A stretch of 64,000 nt of DNA from Massariosphaeria phaeospora (Eukaryota; Ascomycota; Dothideomycetes; Pleosporales), in the NCBI GenBank assembly GCA_011032825.1, contig JAADJZ010000032.1, forward strand, positions 62,001 to 126,000, read 5' to 3'. Positions within the stretch are counted from its first letter, which is position 1; each line of letters opens with the position of its first letter. This document shows, piece by piece, positions 1-11,913 of this stretch. The notes beneath the pieces were generated by a model, which was not told where the DNA came from, made no database searches, and worked only from the letters and a program-made list of their open reading frames with translations. The position numbers were made by a program, and so were the translations under genes.

Positions 1-181
1 TAGCATTAAATCTTTAGGTTCAAAGCTTAATTACTTTACTAATAGTAGAGCTATCTAGATAATTTCTACACTATTTTAAAGCTTTAGTTTAGTTTTTTAA
101 AACTTACTAAAAGTTATCTAAATAGAACTAGTATAGCTAGAGTTATTAAAGTTTAAGAATAATAAAATTCGCTTAGCTTTT
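1..181 (-). repeat. Left arm of the inverted repeat that brackets the AT-rich island
   Basis: This segment is the reverse complement, with scattered transitions, of 20,800-20,980. Position 1 pairs with 20,980 and the match runs inward to about 181. At the right-hand partner the homology is followed by a 50-bp terminal sequence ending at 21,030. The matching left terminus should therefore lie about 50 bp outside this window. I interpret the pair as the two arms of a foldback transposon split by later insertions. The repeat is directly visible; the transposon interpretation is inferred. Confidence 0.75.
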
Positions 182-209
182 AATTTCTAGTTCTAGTACT
201 TAACTACTA

Positions 210-868
210 ACGTATTCTACTATTACTTTAGCTAACTTATTACTTTAGCTAAAAAAGCTTAGTAGCACTAACTTTTTTATTAACGCAACATGCTTTAACA
301 ACAAAACGCGCAGCTATTTAATTAAAAAAGTAGAATTTAGCTTGCTTTTTATGCCTATACTATACGCTAATTTTAAAGCTTTTACTACGCTGCTAAAGTA
401 TTTAGCATACTTTTTTTAACTTTAACTAACTAATACAATAAAATTACGTACATTTTTGAAAAACGTAATAGTTAACAAAAGCTTACTACAACTAAAGAGC
501 AAACAATTGTTTAATATATTTTTAACTTTAATTTGCAAGAATTCGCGCTTCGGCTGTGCAAAGTAGTAGATATAGCTAATAAAGTACTAAGTGTGCGTAG
601 TAGCGAGCTAGTTAGCAAATACTAAGCTAAGCGCTTTGTAACGCGCTTAGATAAACTTAAAATAGCTTTTAATTAAGTAAAGAATAAGCAGAGAATACTT
701 TAGAAGAATCTAGAAATAATTAGCGCGTAGTTTAAGCTAGTAAACGAAACTAAAGCTAAGTACAGCGTTTACAACAACAATGTATACAACTCTAACAAAA
801 CTAGCTTTTAAATAAGCGTAATTAGCTCTATAAAAGTTGTTATAAGCGTAAAAAAACGTGCTTAGCTA
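210..868 (+). mobile_element. Truncated Fot1/pogo-like DNA transposon copy, RIP-degraded
   Basis: The sequence starts with ACGTATTCTACTATTAC after a TA dinucleotide at 208-209 and closely follows the 5' part of the full element at 13,252-15,100. Similarity ends near 868, just before the foldback element at 874, so the 3' two thirds and the right terminal repeat are missing. The fragment covers the left terminal repeat and the region encoding the N-terminal DNA-binding part of the transposase. The frame carries many TAG stops and cannot be expressed. Confidence 0.8.
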
Positions 869-873
869 GAGTA

Positions 874-1307
874 AGCTAGCGAATAGGTATAGATTAAGTT
901 AAAGTTAGGTTAGATCCGCACGAATTAGAAAACGAAAATCAAAATCTTTACTTTTTAATATCTTACCTAATACTATAGATATACTAATGCAAATATAACA
1001 CGTGCTGCAGATATATAAATACAATTATATGTAAAATTATTAGAGAATTCTAGCTAGTCTAGCTTTTTTAATATAGCTTTTTATTTATTAAATCTATAAA
1101 GAATAAATGAAATATACTCTAGACTAGCTAGAATTCTCTAATAATTTTACATATAATTGTATTTATATATCTGCAGCACGTGTTATATTTGCATTAGTAT
1201 ATCTATAGTATTAGGTAAGATATTAAAAAGTAAAGATTTTGATTTTCGTTTTCTAATTCGTGCGGATCTAACCTAACTTTAACTTAATCTATACCTATTC
1301 GCTAGCT
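874..1307. mobile_element. Foldback MITE, 434 bp, with apparently perfect 191-bp arms
   Basis: Positions 872-1,062 and 1,119-1,309 are reverse complements (every pair sums to 2,181). I found no mismatch on reading both arms through, leaving a 56-bp loop. The ends AGCTAGCGAATAGG and its complement are flanked by TA at 872-873 and 1,308-1,309, the target duplication expected for Tc1/mariner/pogo mobilisation. There is no coding capacity. It lies exactly between the broken end of the Fot1-like fragment and the start of an LTR at 1,311. Confidence 0.88.
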
Positions 1308-1310
1308 TAA

Positions 1311-1478
1311 TATTAACAATATATTACTTGCGGCTACAAACGCTTTAAGCTTCTAGTAGAGTACTAATAGCTGCCTAGCAAGAAGTATATAAAGTTGCTT
1401 CGCTTTTGCTATAAATAAACTTTATCAAATTTATTACATTCTTTATCTAGAACTTGCTTTTCTAGGCGATTTTTTTTT
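1311..1478 (+). repeat. Short LTR-like repeat, 5' copy
   Basis: This stretch of about 168 bp, starting TATTAACAATATATTAC, recurs in the same orientation at 20,633-20,794. It contains a TATA-like CTATAAATAAAC and is followed by the degraded gag-pol region of a Ty3/gypsy element, so it is read as that element's 5' LTR. The TG start expected of an LTR would be TA here after RIP. The exact 3' boundary is uncertain. Confidence 0.6.
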
Positions 1479-4400
1479 ATTTAAATTCAATTAATTTCTA
1501 CGCAGTAAAGATCGTAAGATTTTTAAGAAGTACAATACTTTTAGAAGTTAAAAGCAACTTCTAAAAAACTCTACGACGCAGCGAAAAAAGTTTTTAAAAC
1601 TAAATTGCTACGATAAACAGTACTTAGAATAAGTATATTTAAATACTAGTTGTAAAAGCTCGCAGGCTAGAAAGCAAAAGCTAAAGTAGCAAAGCAATTA
1701 AAGAAGCTCTACAAAAGCTAATAAACAACAACAAACTTAATGTAGAAACTTAAAAGATTTGTTTTAATACAGCAGAAACTATATATACAAAAATGTTTGT
1801 TGCAAAACTCGTAACAAAACTACTTAAAAAAGTAACAAACGATTAGCTACTAGCAGCGAAGCTAGTTCTCGCAAAACTTTCAAATTCTAAACGGCTAGTT
1901 AATAACGAAAGTACGAAAGTTTAGGCACTTATTAAAATATTGCAAAATTAAGTTTGAATTCTCTAGAAGAAAAAGAGAGCTGCGCTAGCAACACCGCCGA
2001 CTTTTTTTAGTATCTCAAAAGCTTCTACGCTAATTACAAAGTGCAATAGAATATCTAACCTAGCTTAGTTCAACGAAACAAAGTTAAACTATAGATAGTT
2101 TAAAGTTTAGGTAGAAAACAAAATGCTTAATAACAAGAATTTAATTAAGAACTTATGCGGCTATATTTACAACTGCTTAATAAAGCGAGTAGCTACTACT
2201 AAACTCGCTTAGTATTAGAAATACTATAACGAAATAGCAAGAAAGTTCTAAAAGTACTTTAACAAGTACTACTAAAACTACATGCGAGCGCAAAAAGCGC
2301 TTAACTAACTCTTTGCTTTTAGGCAAAAGAAAATGTTTTTTTAAAAGTATAATAAGAAATTCATGCACGTTGCGTACAACGCAAAAATAATAGGCAACGT
2401 AGCTACATTAAAAAACTAGTACAAAGCAAAGCTTTGCGCCGATTTATAGAATAAAATAGTTAGCGTTATTATTTTCCTAGCATAGCAACTTTAAGACTTA
2501 ATAAAACGAGTTACTTAAATTAAAAAAAACCTAAACCGCGCGAAAGCAAACAACTAGTAGCAAATAGTACTAAATTAATTAATAAGCAACACGAAAGCTA
2601 TAGACTAGAAGCTAACAACTAAAACTACTACTAAAGTAGTCCGCGCAGCTACTAACAACAAAAAAAAAGCGAGCCAAATAAGCAAACAACGCTAAAATAA
2701 CGAAATAACAAAAGAATTACTTTTGCTTTTAATACAGTTTAGCAACTTACATGTTTAATAAATACAAGCTTGCAACTTTAAAAAAGCCTAGTACAACTTA
2801 AAAAGCAACTTTTGAACTAGTTAAAACAACGGCAAGAGTTAAAAAAGTCTTCGAGTTTAAAAACTTAGAAAACTAATTACTTCTAACCAAAAGCGTAGTT
2901 AAGAGTAGTAGAAAAAGAACATAGTTTCTTTATTAAATAAGTTTCTAAAGTTTCGCTAGCGCTAGCTAAATAGAAAACTACTTACAGTATATGCAATTAT
3001 TAATCAATTTATTTATGCTTTAGCAATGCTCGACTTTAAGTGCACTACCTATAGTTTTGTTAGTAAAAAGTTTTGTAAAAAAAACTGTTTCTTGCGTATT
3101 TTAGTAAAAGAAAAGCTTGTAGTAGGCATTAGCAAACAAGTTGTTAAAGTTACAAAAGCTACTTAGTTTACAATAAACTTAAATAAGTACAAACAAATAG
3201 TTTAAGCGTACGTTATAACTAAGAATAACAAATACGATATTATTCTAAAGCGCTTATAAATAAACGAAAGCTAGGTAACGCTAGTTTTAGCAAAAAAATC
3301 AATTTTCATCTATTCAACTAGAACACGCGTGCGAAGCTAGAAAAGAAAAAAGCTTAAACAAAAGCTCTAGCAAGTGTTTGCAGCTACGTTTAAAATAATA
3401 ATGCAGTAGTTTAAAAGAAAAAACTTTAGCGTTAAAATTTTCGCTGCGTTTATAGCAAACATTTAGAAAGCTTTTTAAACTAAAGTAGTAGTTAACCTAC
3501 GCTTAACGCTGCTTAACTAGATAAAAAATTAGTATACAGCGTTTATGCAGTTTAAAGCTAACAAATTATTCTTTTACCAAAGCATAATAAACTACGGCAT
3601 CGAACTAATTAAAAAAGACAAAAAAAAAGTATAAGTTCTATAGAAACTTCTGTATAACATGTTTAAAAACAAACTATTAGTCTTGCAAAAGCAGCTTACT
3701 GCGCATTTAAATTGCGAGTTTATTAAAGTAAGTTGCTTTTAGGCTAAAGCGCTAGTGTTGTTTGCAAAGAAACTTAGTAAAAAGCTACGCTTTTGCGTAA
3801 ACTATTAGGCGCTCAACGCTATTACGAAAAAAAACCAATACTTACTACTTTTAATTTATAAAACTCTAAATTAAATTAGCTAAACTAAATAGTTTACTAA
3901 GCTAAACGTTATTTAGGCCTTTTACAAAGTTTAGATTGCTAAAGAAAACAAGTAGAAAATAGCTTTTCGTATAAGATTTAAATTGTACGAATAAATAGTT
4001 TGCTTATTTAGCTTTGCTAACGCTTTAAGTACGTTTTAGCATTTTATTAACTACACTTTGCGTAATTACATTAACGTTAACGCTTTTGCATACTTAAATA
4101 ATATACTTATTTACTTTAAAAGTTTTTAAAAGAACTACTAGCAACGTGTTAAAAAAGTTGTTAACAAGTTAAAAAAAGCAAAGTTACAACTTAATATTAA
4201 AAAATGCGAGTTTAAAGTAACTAAAACTAAATACTTTAGTTTTATTATCGAGGTAGGCAAAGAAATTAGCATAAATCTAAAAAAAGTTCGCGCGATTTTT
4301 AAATAAAAAGCTTTGGCTTTAGTTAAAAAAATGCAAAGCTTTGTTAGTTTTGCAAACTTTTACTAGCAGTTTATTTGCGCTTTTTTTGCAATTGTTTTTT

Positions 4401-6750
4401 TACTAACAAAGTTAACAAAAAAAAGCGTTGAATTTTGTTAAAAGCTTAAACAACAAGAAGCGTTTGACACGCTTAAAAAAGAATTTATATCTAAGCTGTT
4501 ATTAGCCTATTTTAACTTTAATTTAAAAACTGCTATTAAAGCGAACGCTTTAGAAATAGCTATTAAAAAAGCGCTTTTTTAAAAAGCAAAAAACAACTTG
4601 TAGCAAGTAGTAGCTTACTACTTTGCTAAAATATTACTTGCAAAGTCTAACTACACTATTTACAACAAGAAATTATTAGTAGTAATTAAATGCATTACTA
4701 AATAAAAAGCAAAGCTTAAAGTAGTACTAAAAATTACGGTTTACACTAATTACAAAAACTTTTTGTACTTTACTATAGCGAGGTTACTAACGAAGCAACA
4801 TGTTTGCTAAGTAAATATTTTTTTTAAATACAACCTAAAGTTTGTGTACTACTCTAAAGCAGCTAATAAAAAAGCAAACGCTTTTTTACAAAAAGAGCAG
4901 AATTCTTTTTAAAACTAAAACGATGTTCGGCTGAAAAGTCGTAAATTTTAACTTTTCAAACCAACTAGTGTGTTAAACGAGAATAACATTACAAAAAAAA
5001 CTTTAAGCGTAATCTACGCGCTTTTGCTCTACGGCACTTTAGTTCTAACGCTAAATAAACTCGCTAGTAAGCTCGATGCTTTTTATAAAGCAAATATAGC
5101 AAAAGCTTTAAAGCAAAATAGTTTTTTTTAGGTTAAAAGTGCAAGCTTTGAGAAGCAAAATGCTGTAGGTTCTAAATAAAATACTGCTAAACAAGAAAAA
5201 AATGCTAGTATAAAAAACAATTGTAAAGATAATGCAAAAAAGCTGTTCTTAGATAAACTTTAGAATAGAAGAGTTTAAAAAAACATTTTGTACTAAAAAG
5301 CCTTAGAGGCCGTAAAGAAAAGCTAAACTAAAAAAAGTACTTGTAAGAAGTTTCTTTTAAGCTTTTAATTAAAAGCGTTTTTAGCAGATTGCGCTATTAA
5401 AAACAACGCGCTTTTCTATTTAAAAAAGAAAATAAGTACCAAAGACGTATTAACTGCGCACTAAATTGATTTTTGAAGCTTACAACTTACTTATTGCAAG
5501 CTATCTAAGCAAAGAAAATACGTACAACATTTTCAAACAAAATTTCTTTTAGCCTAGAATAAGCTTGAACGTTTGATAATACATTGCAAACTGCGACGCA
5601 TGTAGCTGCGCAAAGCTATAGCAAGAACTAAAAAGTAGATTTTTACGCTCGCTACTTGTTTTAGATAGAATTTAAAAAGAACTCTTTATAGATTTTATTA
5701 CTAACTTGCTAAAAAGCAACAAATGTACAAACTTACTAGTTATTACAAACTAATTAAGCAAGAATATAATCTTGATTTTTATAACGAGAATTAATGCAAC
5801 GTTTGTAGCAAAAGTATTTATTAAGAAAGTAGTAGCTTACTACTAGCTTTCTAACGCTATTGTTTCTAATTAGAAAGCACAATTTGTAAATAAATTTTAG
5901 AAAACGCTTTGCAAAGAGCTTGAAATTGTAAAGCAACTATCTATAGCTTTCTACCTAGAAACTAACGAAGCTACAAAAAAAGCAAATTTAATAATTAAAA
6001 CTATTTTAAAACTGTTTGTAAACTAGGACTAGAAAAACTAAGCGCAACTATGCTTTATCGTACAAATTGCAATTTAAAAACGAAAAGTAGTGTTAACAAA
6101 AGTAAGCTTTTTCTTTTTGCAGCATAGCTACGAGATAAACTCGATTTAGCTTTAAGCAAAAAAAAAAGCGAATACGCTCTACTAGGCAACTTTAGACTCT
6201 AAGCGAAGCGCAGCGAAAATAGCTAAAAAAATAAAAAAAGTTATTAACTTCGCGCAAGCTGCTATAGCAGAAGCTTAATAAAAGCAAAAAAAACAAGCAA
6301 ATTAACATAAAAAAAAAGCGCTTTTGCTTTGAGTAGAAAACAAAGTTTAGTTGCAGTATAGCAAATACATCTCTAATAAGCGCCTAAGTAAAAAACTTAA
6401 CTAAAAAAACAGCAAGTATATAGTTCTAAAAGTTAAATTCTTAGGTAATATTGTTTTAAATACTCTACTAGAGATAAATCTAACATTTTCAATAAATAAG
6501 CTAAAACTTGCAGCAAATAATTCGCTAGAGAAACAAAAAACTTTTAACTAGAAACTAGATAGCTGTAAAAGTTAAGCGGACTTGAAAAAGTTGTTTATCA
6601 AGCTTAGGTTAGTTTTCGAGAAATAAGTAAGTTCAATAGACTAAAGAAGTTGTTATAGCGTTTAATACTAAGGTAGTAGCAAGCTTCGTTTTGCAAAGAG
6701 TATAAAAGTTAAAGTAAAAGTTAACTTAGTAGATTAAGAGATTAAAAACA
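1479..6750 (+). mobile_element. Degenerate Ty3/gypsy retrotransposon, gag-pol copy 1
   Basis: Forward translation gives a Ty3/gypsy polyprotein broken by many TAG stops. Recognisable blocks are reverse transcriptase at about 3,700-4,260, where the active-site region now reads YLNNILIY and both Asp of the family's YLDD are Asn; RNase H at about 4,430-4,900; and integrase at about 5,570-6,150, with CDAC from the zinc finger, the FIDFIT core strand and a later IVSN where the family has Asp. These changes are G-to-A or C-to-T, as RIP predicts. About 1,500-3,000 should hold gag and protease, but I could not recognise domains there. The copy is not functional. Confidence 0.88.
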
Positions 6751-6794
6751 ACAACTGTAAAAGTGCGTTGCTTTTTGTAGTTTATATACTAGAA

Positions 6795-6985
6795 AGTATT
6801 TTTGCTTATTCTTAAGCGCTTACTACTAAGCAGTGCTTATTGCCAAGCGCTTACTATTAAGCGCGCTTATTTTTAAGCGCTTATTAGTAAGCAGTTACGT
6901 AACTAAAGTTTAGTTAGCTTTGCTATGTAACTTTATTAGTAGCTTATAACCCAAGCGCTTCGCGCTAAGCATAGTCGTAATACTA
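6795..6985. repeat. AAGCGCTT-rich repetitive segment, probable LTR remnant
   Basis: The palindrome AAGCGCTT or a close variant recurs several times, each next to a TACTAAGC-like or TATTAAGC-like run. The same motif repeats inside the solo LTR at 10,228-10,748. The segment sits between the end of gypsy copy 1 and the reverse-strand gypsy relic, where an LTR of the latter is expected. The relation to the solo LTR is suggestive, not proven. Confidence 0.4.
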
Positions 6986-7268
6986 AATCGTAACATTATT
7001 TTTTTTTTCTAATAATTTGTTTTTGAATTGTAGAAGCTGCTTATTTTGTACAAGTAGCTAAAGTTACCTCGCATCTAGCTAGTAGCAACTTGCGATGTTT
7101 TCGTTAACTTATCGTTGCTTTTGTTTTAGCTCTAAAATTTGTTAAGCTAATACACTTGCTAAAATTGCTTGTAATTATTGTTTTTTACAAGGCTTAAATT
7201 GCTTCGTTATACTAGATTCTTGTCTAAAGTGCGCTAAGTGCACGCGTTTAGGTTAAGCGTGTGTTAAT

Positions 7269-7520
7269 ATGTCGTAAAAATTATTAGATCGTACTCGTAA
7301 AGAGTATAAAAAGAAAGTAAATAAAAATAAAAAACTATTAGCAAAGGTAATAAATTGTTTGCTGCAAAATAAGAAAATTTTAAAGCAAGCAAAAAAGCGA
7401 GCGCGCAAGAAAACTCTTTGTTTTGCGTTAGAAATAAAAGCGTTGGGCGAAACTAAGCTAGCAAAGAAAATTAACTATCCTACAGCGTTAATTGAAATAG
7501 AGTTTTTGCTTGCAATATAG
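7269..7520 (+). pseudogene. Short lysine-rich reading frame inside the island, origin unknown
   Basis: From the ATG at 7,269 the frame has a TAA as codon 3 and then stays open for about 80 codons to the TAG at 7,518. This is unusual in a region where every transposon frame is riddled with stops. The product would be highly basic (runs such as KEYKKKVNKNKK and KKRARKK) and probably helical or coiled coil. I do not recognise it. It could be part of a transposon ORF from a younger or less mutated element, or chance in AT-rich sequence. No function is proposed. Confidence 0.35.
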
Positions 7521-7529
7521 GCTACAATA

Positions 7530-9650
7530 GGCCTAATCAATTTTTCTATTGCTAGTTATAGTGTTCTTAACGATACTATGCTAGAATCTAGTAGCAGTTT
7601 GTAAAGTTCGTGTTTAGTTTCTATGTGTTTTCGCTGTCTAAGTAGCTTAACTATTTAACTAAGTACTTTTCCTAGTTATCTACAACTTAGTGTGCGATAA
7701 TTTTTTTAACTTTAAATTCGTTTTCTTTTTTAGTTTTATAGCGAAAGGTTCGCTAGAGTAGCGTTTGTAGGTTAGCTAGTTCTAACAAGAATATGTAGAA
7801 TACTAAGTAGATTTTTGCATCTTTAAGCAAGTTTAATTTGTAACTAACTAGGCTTCGTTGTTTTAATATTAAAAATAGTTTGACTTTGACGTTGTCTAGA
7901 CTCTTGCTTGGTCGTTTTGTGCGCAAATTCTTTGTAAGAAAATAAACTCTATCCTCTCTCTTTAGCTAAAGTGCTATTTTTTGTTTTTAGTTAACATATA
8001 AGATGCTTTAGCGTTGCGCTATTTTAAGTTTACTTCGTAGTAACTTATGTACTTCTTTAAGCTTCTTTACTACTTTTGTAGCAGTTTTAGCTTTCGCGCT
8101 TAAAAGCGTTCTTTTAAAGAAATGTAAGTGTTTTTTGTAATTTGCGTAGTAAAGTGTTTGTTTTATAGACTTAGACAACTTGTTGTTATACGCTAGCTAT
8201 GCTATTAGTAGAAGCTTTACTTAATTAGTTTGTCGTTCGTTGCTGTATATTCTTAGATATGTTTTTATAGTTTAATTTGTTTTTTCTATTTATTCGTTTG
8301 TTTGTAGATAATACGCTGTTAATAGCTTGCGTTTTGTTTCAATTGCAGCTAACAGAGTTGTTCAATAGTTTGATGTAAAAAGCTTGTCTCTATTACTAAT
8401 AATTAATTTAAGTATTCTATAGTATTAAATAAGTTGATTTAAAAAAATAAATTCTAGTTGTTGCGCAGTGTACGTATTCTTGAAAAGTACTATTTCTACG
8501 TACTTAGTAAATCGGTTGACTATAACTATAATAGCGTTGTAAGCTATTTCTATAGCAAAGTTCTTTAACAAAAGCAATTCTATTACGAAATCTATAGAGA
8601 TATTAGTCTAAAGCTTATCTAGTAGCTCTAAAGCTTGCATTTCTTCGTAAAGTGCGTAGGTACTATGTTTGTTTTTCTAATAGTCTACACATTTTTTGAC
8701 AATTGTAGTAACTTTGTTTTTTATTTCGCTAAACTCGTAGTTTTGCTTGATAAGTTTTATTGTTCGTGTAATTCTAAAGTAACTGTAAACTAGGTTATCG
8801 TAATGTTGTTGTATAATTGCTTTTTGCAATTCTTTTAGAACTGTAATTGCGGTCTTTAGAAGCACATTTAGCGTTCTAGCTAGTTCTAGTAATTTGTTTT
8901 AGTTGATTTTAAGTATTGCAATATTAATAATTTTCTTTGTTCTAGCAATATTATGTTGTTAGCTAAAAGCATTAGCTTTGCCGTTGTCTTTTTCTAGTGT
9001 GTACACGATTTTGAACTTAGTTAATGTAAGCTTAAAATGCTGCAAAAGCATTTGTAAAACTAAATAGCATAACAAAGTACTTAAAATAACTATATAGAGT
9101 TCTAAAAGCTGTTTTCTATTTGTTTCTTTTTTTAATTTAGATTTTGTAATAGGCTTTACGAATGTTAAGCTTGGTGTAAACTTTCGCCTTAGCTAACCTC
9201 TCTAAAAACTCTGCAATAAAAAGCAAAGAATAACGATTTTTAATCGTAATTTTGTTAAAGCTTTAATAGTTAACTTAAAGCTTTAAAGTGCCGTTTTTTT
9301 TCTTTGCAAAAAAAATTAGCGCACTAGCTAAAAATCTTAAGCGCTTTATTTATTTTCTATTAAAGTACTTGTCTACGTATTTGCAAAGATGCTTTAATTT
9401 CGCTGTTAACATGTTGTATAGAAGTTGATGCAAAAAAGTTGTACTAAGCTAGAGTTTAATTGCGAAATTCTGCTTTTTATAAGACGCTATTACTAACGAG
9501 CTATTAGAGCTCGCTACGTTTTAGTACTTTTAATATTTAAGTTGCAAACTAGAGTTTTGCTTTTTTTAGTTGCTTGCTTTAGAAAGTGCACTAATCAAAC
9601 AAACATAAAGCTTTGCATTAGAACTATTTAAAGTTTAAGCAAACTCTACT
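7530..9650 (-). mobile_element. Degenerate Ty3/gypsy retrotransposon relic on the reverse strand
   Basis: Reverse translation of about 8,680-8,865 gives an intact-looking integrase zinc-binding segment (QQHYDNLVYSYFRITRTIK, then a downstream KKCVDY). About 9,190-9,450 reverse-translates to the start of a Ty3-type reverse transcriptase, with FAKKKNGTLKL followed by the VNY and ITIKNRYSL blocks. The catalytic part of RT is missing between these two regions, so the copy is internally deleted as well as RIP-mutated. Its orientation is opposite to the two other gypsy copies, and it differs enough in sequence to be another family. Confidence 0.78.
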
Positions 9651-10227
9651 GCGTTTTTTATAGCTACTTTATTATAGTTTAGTTTATTTAGGTTCTTTAT
9701 GCTCCTAAAGAGCATGCGGCAACGCGAATAGTTTAACTTTAGCTAAAACTAATCTATTCAAGAAAGTTCGAGATACATTGAAAGCTTTTTAAAATTAGCT
9801 ACTAGCTTAGTTTAATAGAACGAAATTAGACTATAGGCAATTCAAAGTCTAAGTAAAAAACAAAATACTTAATAACAAAAATTTAATTAAAAACTTGTGC
9901 AGCTACATTTACAACTACTTAATAAAGCAAGTAGCTACAACTAAACTCGCTTAGTATTAAAAACACTATAATAGAACAGCAAAAAAGTTTTAAAAGTACT
10001 TTAACAAGTACTACTAAAACTACATGCAAGCGCAGAAAGCGCTTAACTAACTCTTTGCTTTTAAGCAGAAAAAGATATTTTTTTAAAAGTATAATAAAGA
10101 ATTTATGCGCTTTGCGTACAACGCAAAAATAACAAGCAACGTAGCTACATTAAAAAACTAGTACAAAGCAAAGCTTTGCGCTAATTTATAAAACAAAATA
10201 GTTAGCGTTATTATTTTTCTAGCATAG

Positions 10228-10748
10228 TGTTATTAGAGGTGTTTTTTAACCGAAAGTAGTTGTAATTAAACTCGAAGATTTCGCTTAAGAAATTGTTCTA
10301 TGTTCGAAAAGCTTAATAACAACAAAGAAAAACAATTTCAATTCTATTCTTAATAGAATAACAAAGTAACAATTTGTTGTTTATAAATTTAATCTATGTA
10401 TAAAATGTACTTAGAAAAGTTAACTACAAAGAATCTAAACTATAAAAGAAATTCTACTAATTTATATAGTTTTATAATTTTTTGCTAAAAGCGTTTTACT
10501 TAGTCTACTTAGTACGCTTAGTTGCTAAGCGCTTTAAGCTAGCTAAGCGCTTTAAGCTAGCTAAGCGCTTGCTGCTTAGTATACTTAGTTCGCTAAAGCT
10601 CTAATCGCACTAATTACTATTACGTAACTACTAACTTAATTCTGCTTCGCGCATTGTTGTACTTTTGTTTTGCAAACTTGCAAGCTCTAACAACTTTTCT
10701 ATGTTGTTGCTTAGTTTACGATATTTAGTATTATTTTTGTTCGTAACA
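10228..10748 (+). mobile_element. Solo LTR, 521 bp, with 5-bp target duplication
   Basis: The insertion begins TGTTATTAGAGG and ends TTCGTAACA, the TG...CA ends of an LTR. It is flanked by CATAG at 10,223-10,227 and 10,749-10,753. Gypsy copy 1 has the empty site with a single CATAG near 2,480. Internally it has several copies of AAGCGCTTTAAGCTAGCT-type repeats. The parent element was probably removed by LTR-LTR recombination. The strand is arbitrary. Confidence 0.9.
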
Positions 10749-11489
10749 CATAGCAACTTTAGAACTTAATAAAACAAGTTACTTAGATTAAAAAAAACCT
10801 AAACTGCGCAAAAGCAAACAACTAGTAGCAAATAGTACTAAATTAATTAATAAGCAATACAAAAGCTATAAACTAAAAGCTAACAACTAAAACTACTACC
10901 TAGGTAGTTCGCGCAGCTACTAACAACAAGAAAAAAAAGCGAGCTAAATAAGCAAACAACGCAGAAATAACGAAATAACAAAAAAAAACTTAGGTTTTAA
11001 TGTAGTTTAGCAACTTACATATTTAATAAATGTAAGCTCGCAGCTCTAAAAAAGCTCGCTATAACTCAAAAAGCAACTTTTAAACTAGTTAAAACGATAG
11101 CAAAAGTTAAAAAAGGTTTTAAGTTTAAGAACTTAGAAAACTAAACACTTCTAACTAAAAGCGCAGTTAAAAGTAGTAGAAAAAAAACACAGTTTCTTTA
11201 TTAAATAAGTTTCTAAAGTTTTGCTAGCGCTAGCTAAATTGAAAACTACTTATAGTACATGCAATTATTAATTAATTTATTTTTGCTTTAGTAATACTTA
11301 ACTTTAGGTGCACTATTTATAGTTTTGTTAGTAAAAAGTTTTGTAAAAAAAACTGTTTTTTACGTATTCTAATAAGAACAAAGCTTGTAGTAAGCATTAG
11401 CGAACAAGTTGTTAAAGTTACAAAAGCTACTTAGTTTACAATAAACTTAAACAAGTACGAATAAATAGTATAAACGTATGTTATAACTA

Positions 11490-11913
11490 ACGTACTTTAC
11501 GAGTTCGCAAGCTACACGAGTTCGCGAGCTACTTAATTTTACTAATAAAAATCAATAATCTAGAGCTTAATAACTCTACAACTGCTTTATAGAATTCTCT
11601 AAAAATCAAATATGCTATTTCTGTATATATAAGCTTTTTGCAACTAAGATTACTAAGCTCTAACTAGTCTAGAAAAGTAGATAGCTAAAAACGCACGAGC
11701 GTTTTTAACTTTTCTTAAATAACTTTCTAAGTACTAACGCTATAGCTTAGTAATCTTAGTTACATAAAGCTTATATATACAGAAATAGCATATTTGATTT
11801 TTAGAGAATTCTATTAAGCAGTTGTAGAGTTATTAAGCTCTAGATTATTGATTTTTCTTAGTAAAATTAAGTAGCTTGCGAACTCGTGTAGCCTGCGAAC
11901 TCGTAAAGTACGT
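11490..11913. mobile_element. Foldback MITE, 424 bp, long inverted arms, TA target duplication
   Basis: Arms of roughly 170-200 bp, beginning ACGTACTTTACGAGTTCGC, are reverse complements with a few mismatches. The element is flanked by TA at 11,488-11,489 and 11,914-11,915, and the empty site is visible in gypsy copy 1 near 3,220. The subterminal ACGAGTTCGC/GAGCTAC block is itself repeated within each arm. The ACGT terminus is shared with the three Fot1-like elements here, so they may have mobilised it (inference). Confidence 0.92.

Noticed and set aside
2177..2368. Reverse-strand 63-codon frame in gypsy copy 1
   Set aside because: It lies opposite the degraded gag-pol frame, is hydrophobic by composition, and the homologous stretch in copy 2 does not keep it.
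6795..6985. CRISPR-like regularly spaced repeats
   Set aside because: Repeats are short palindromes with irregular spacing in a eukaryotic LTR-like context.
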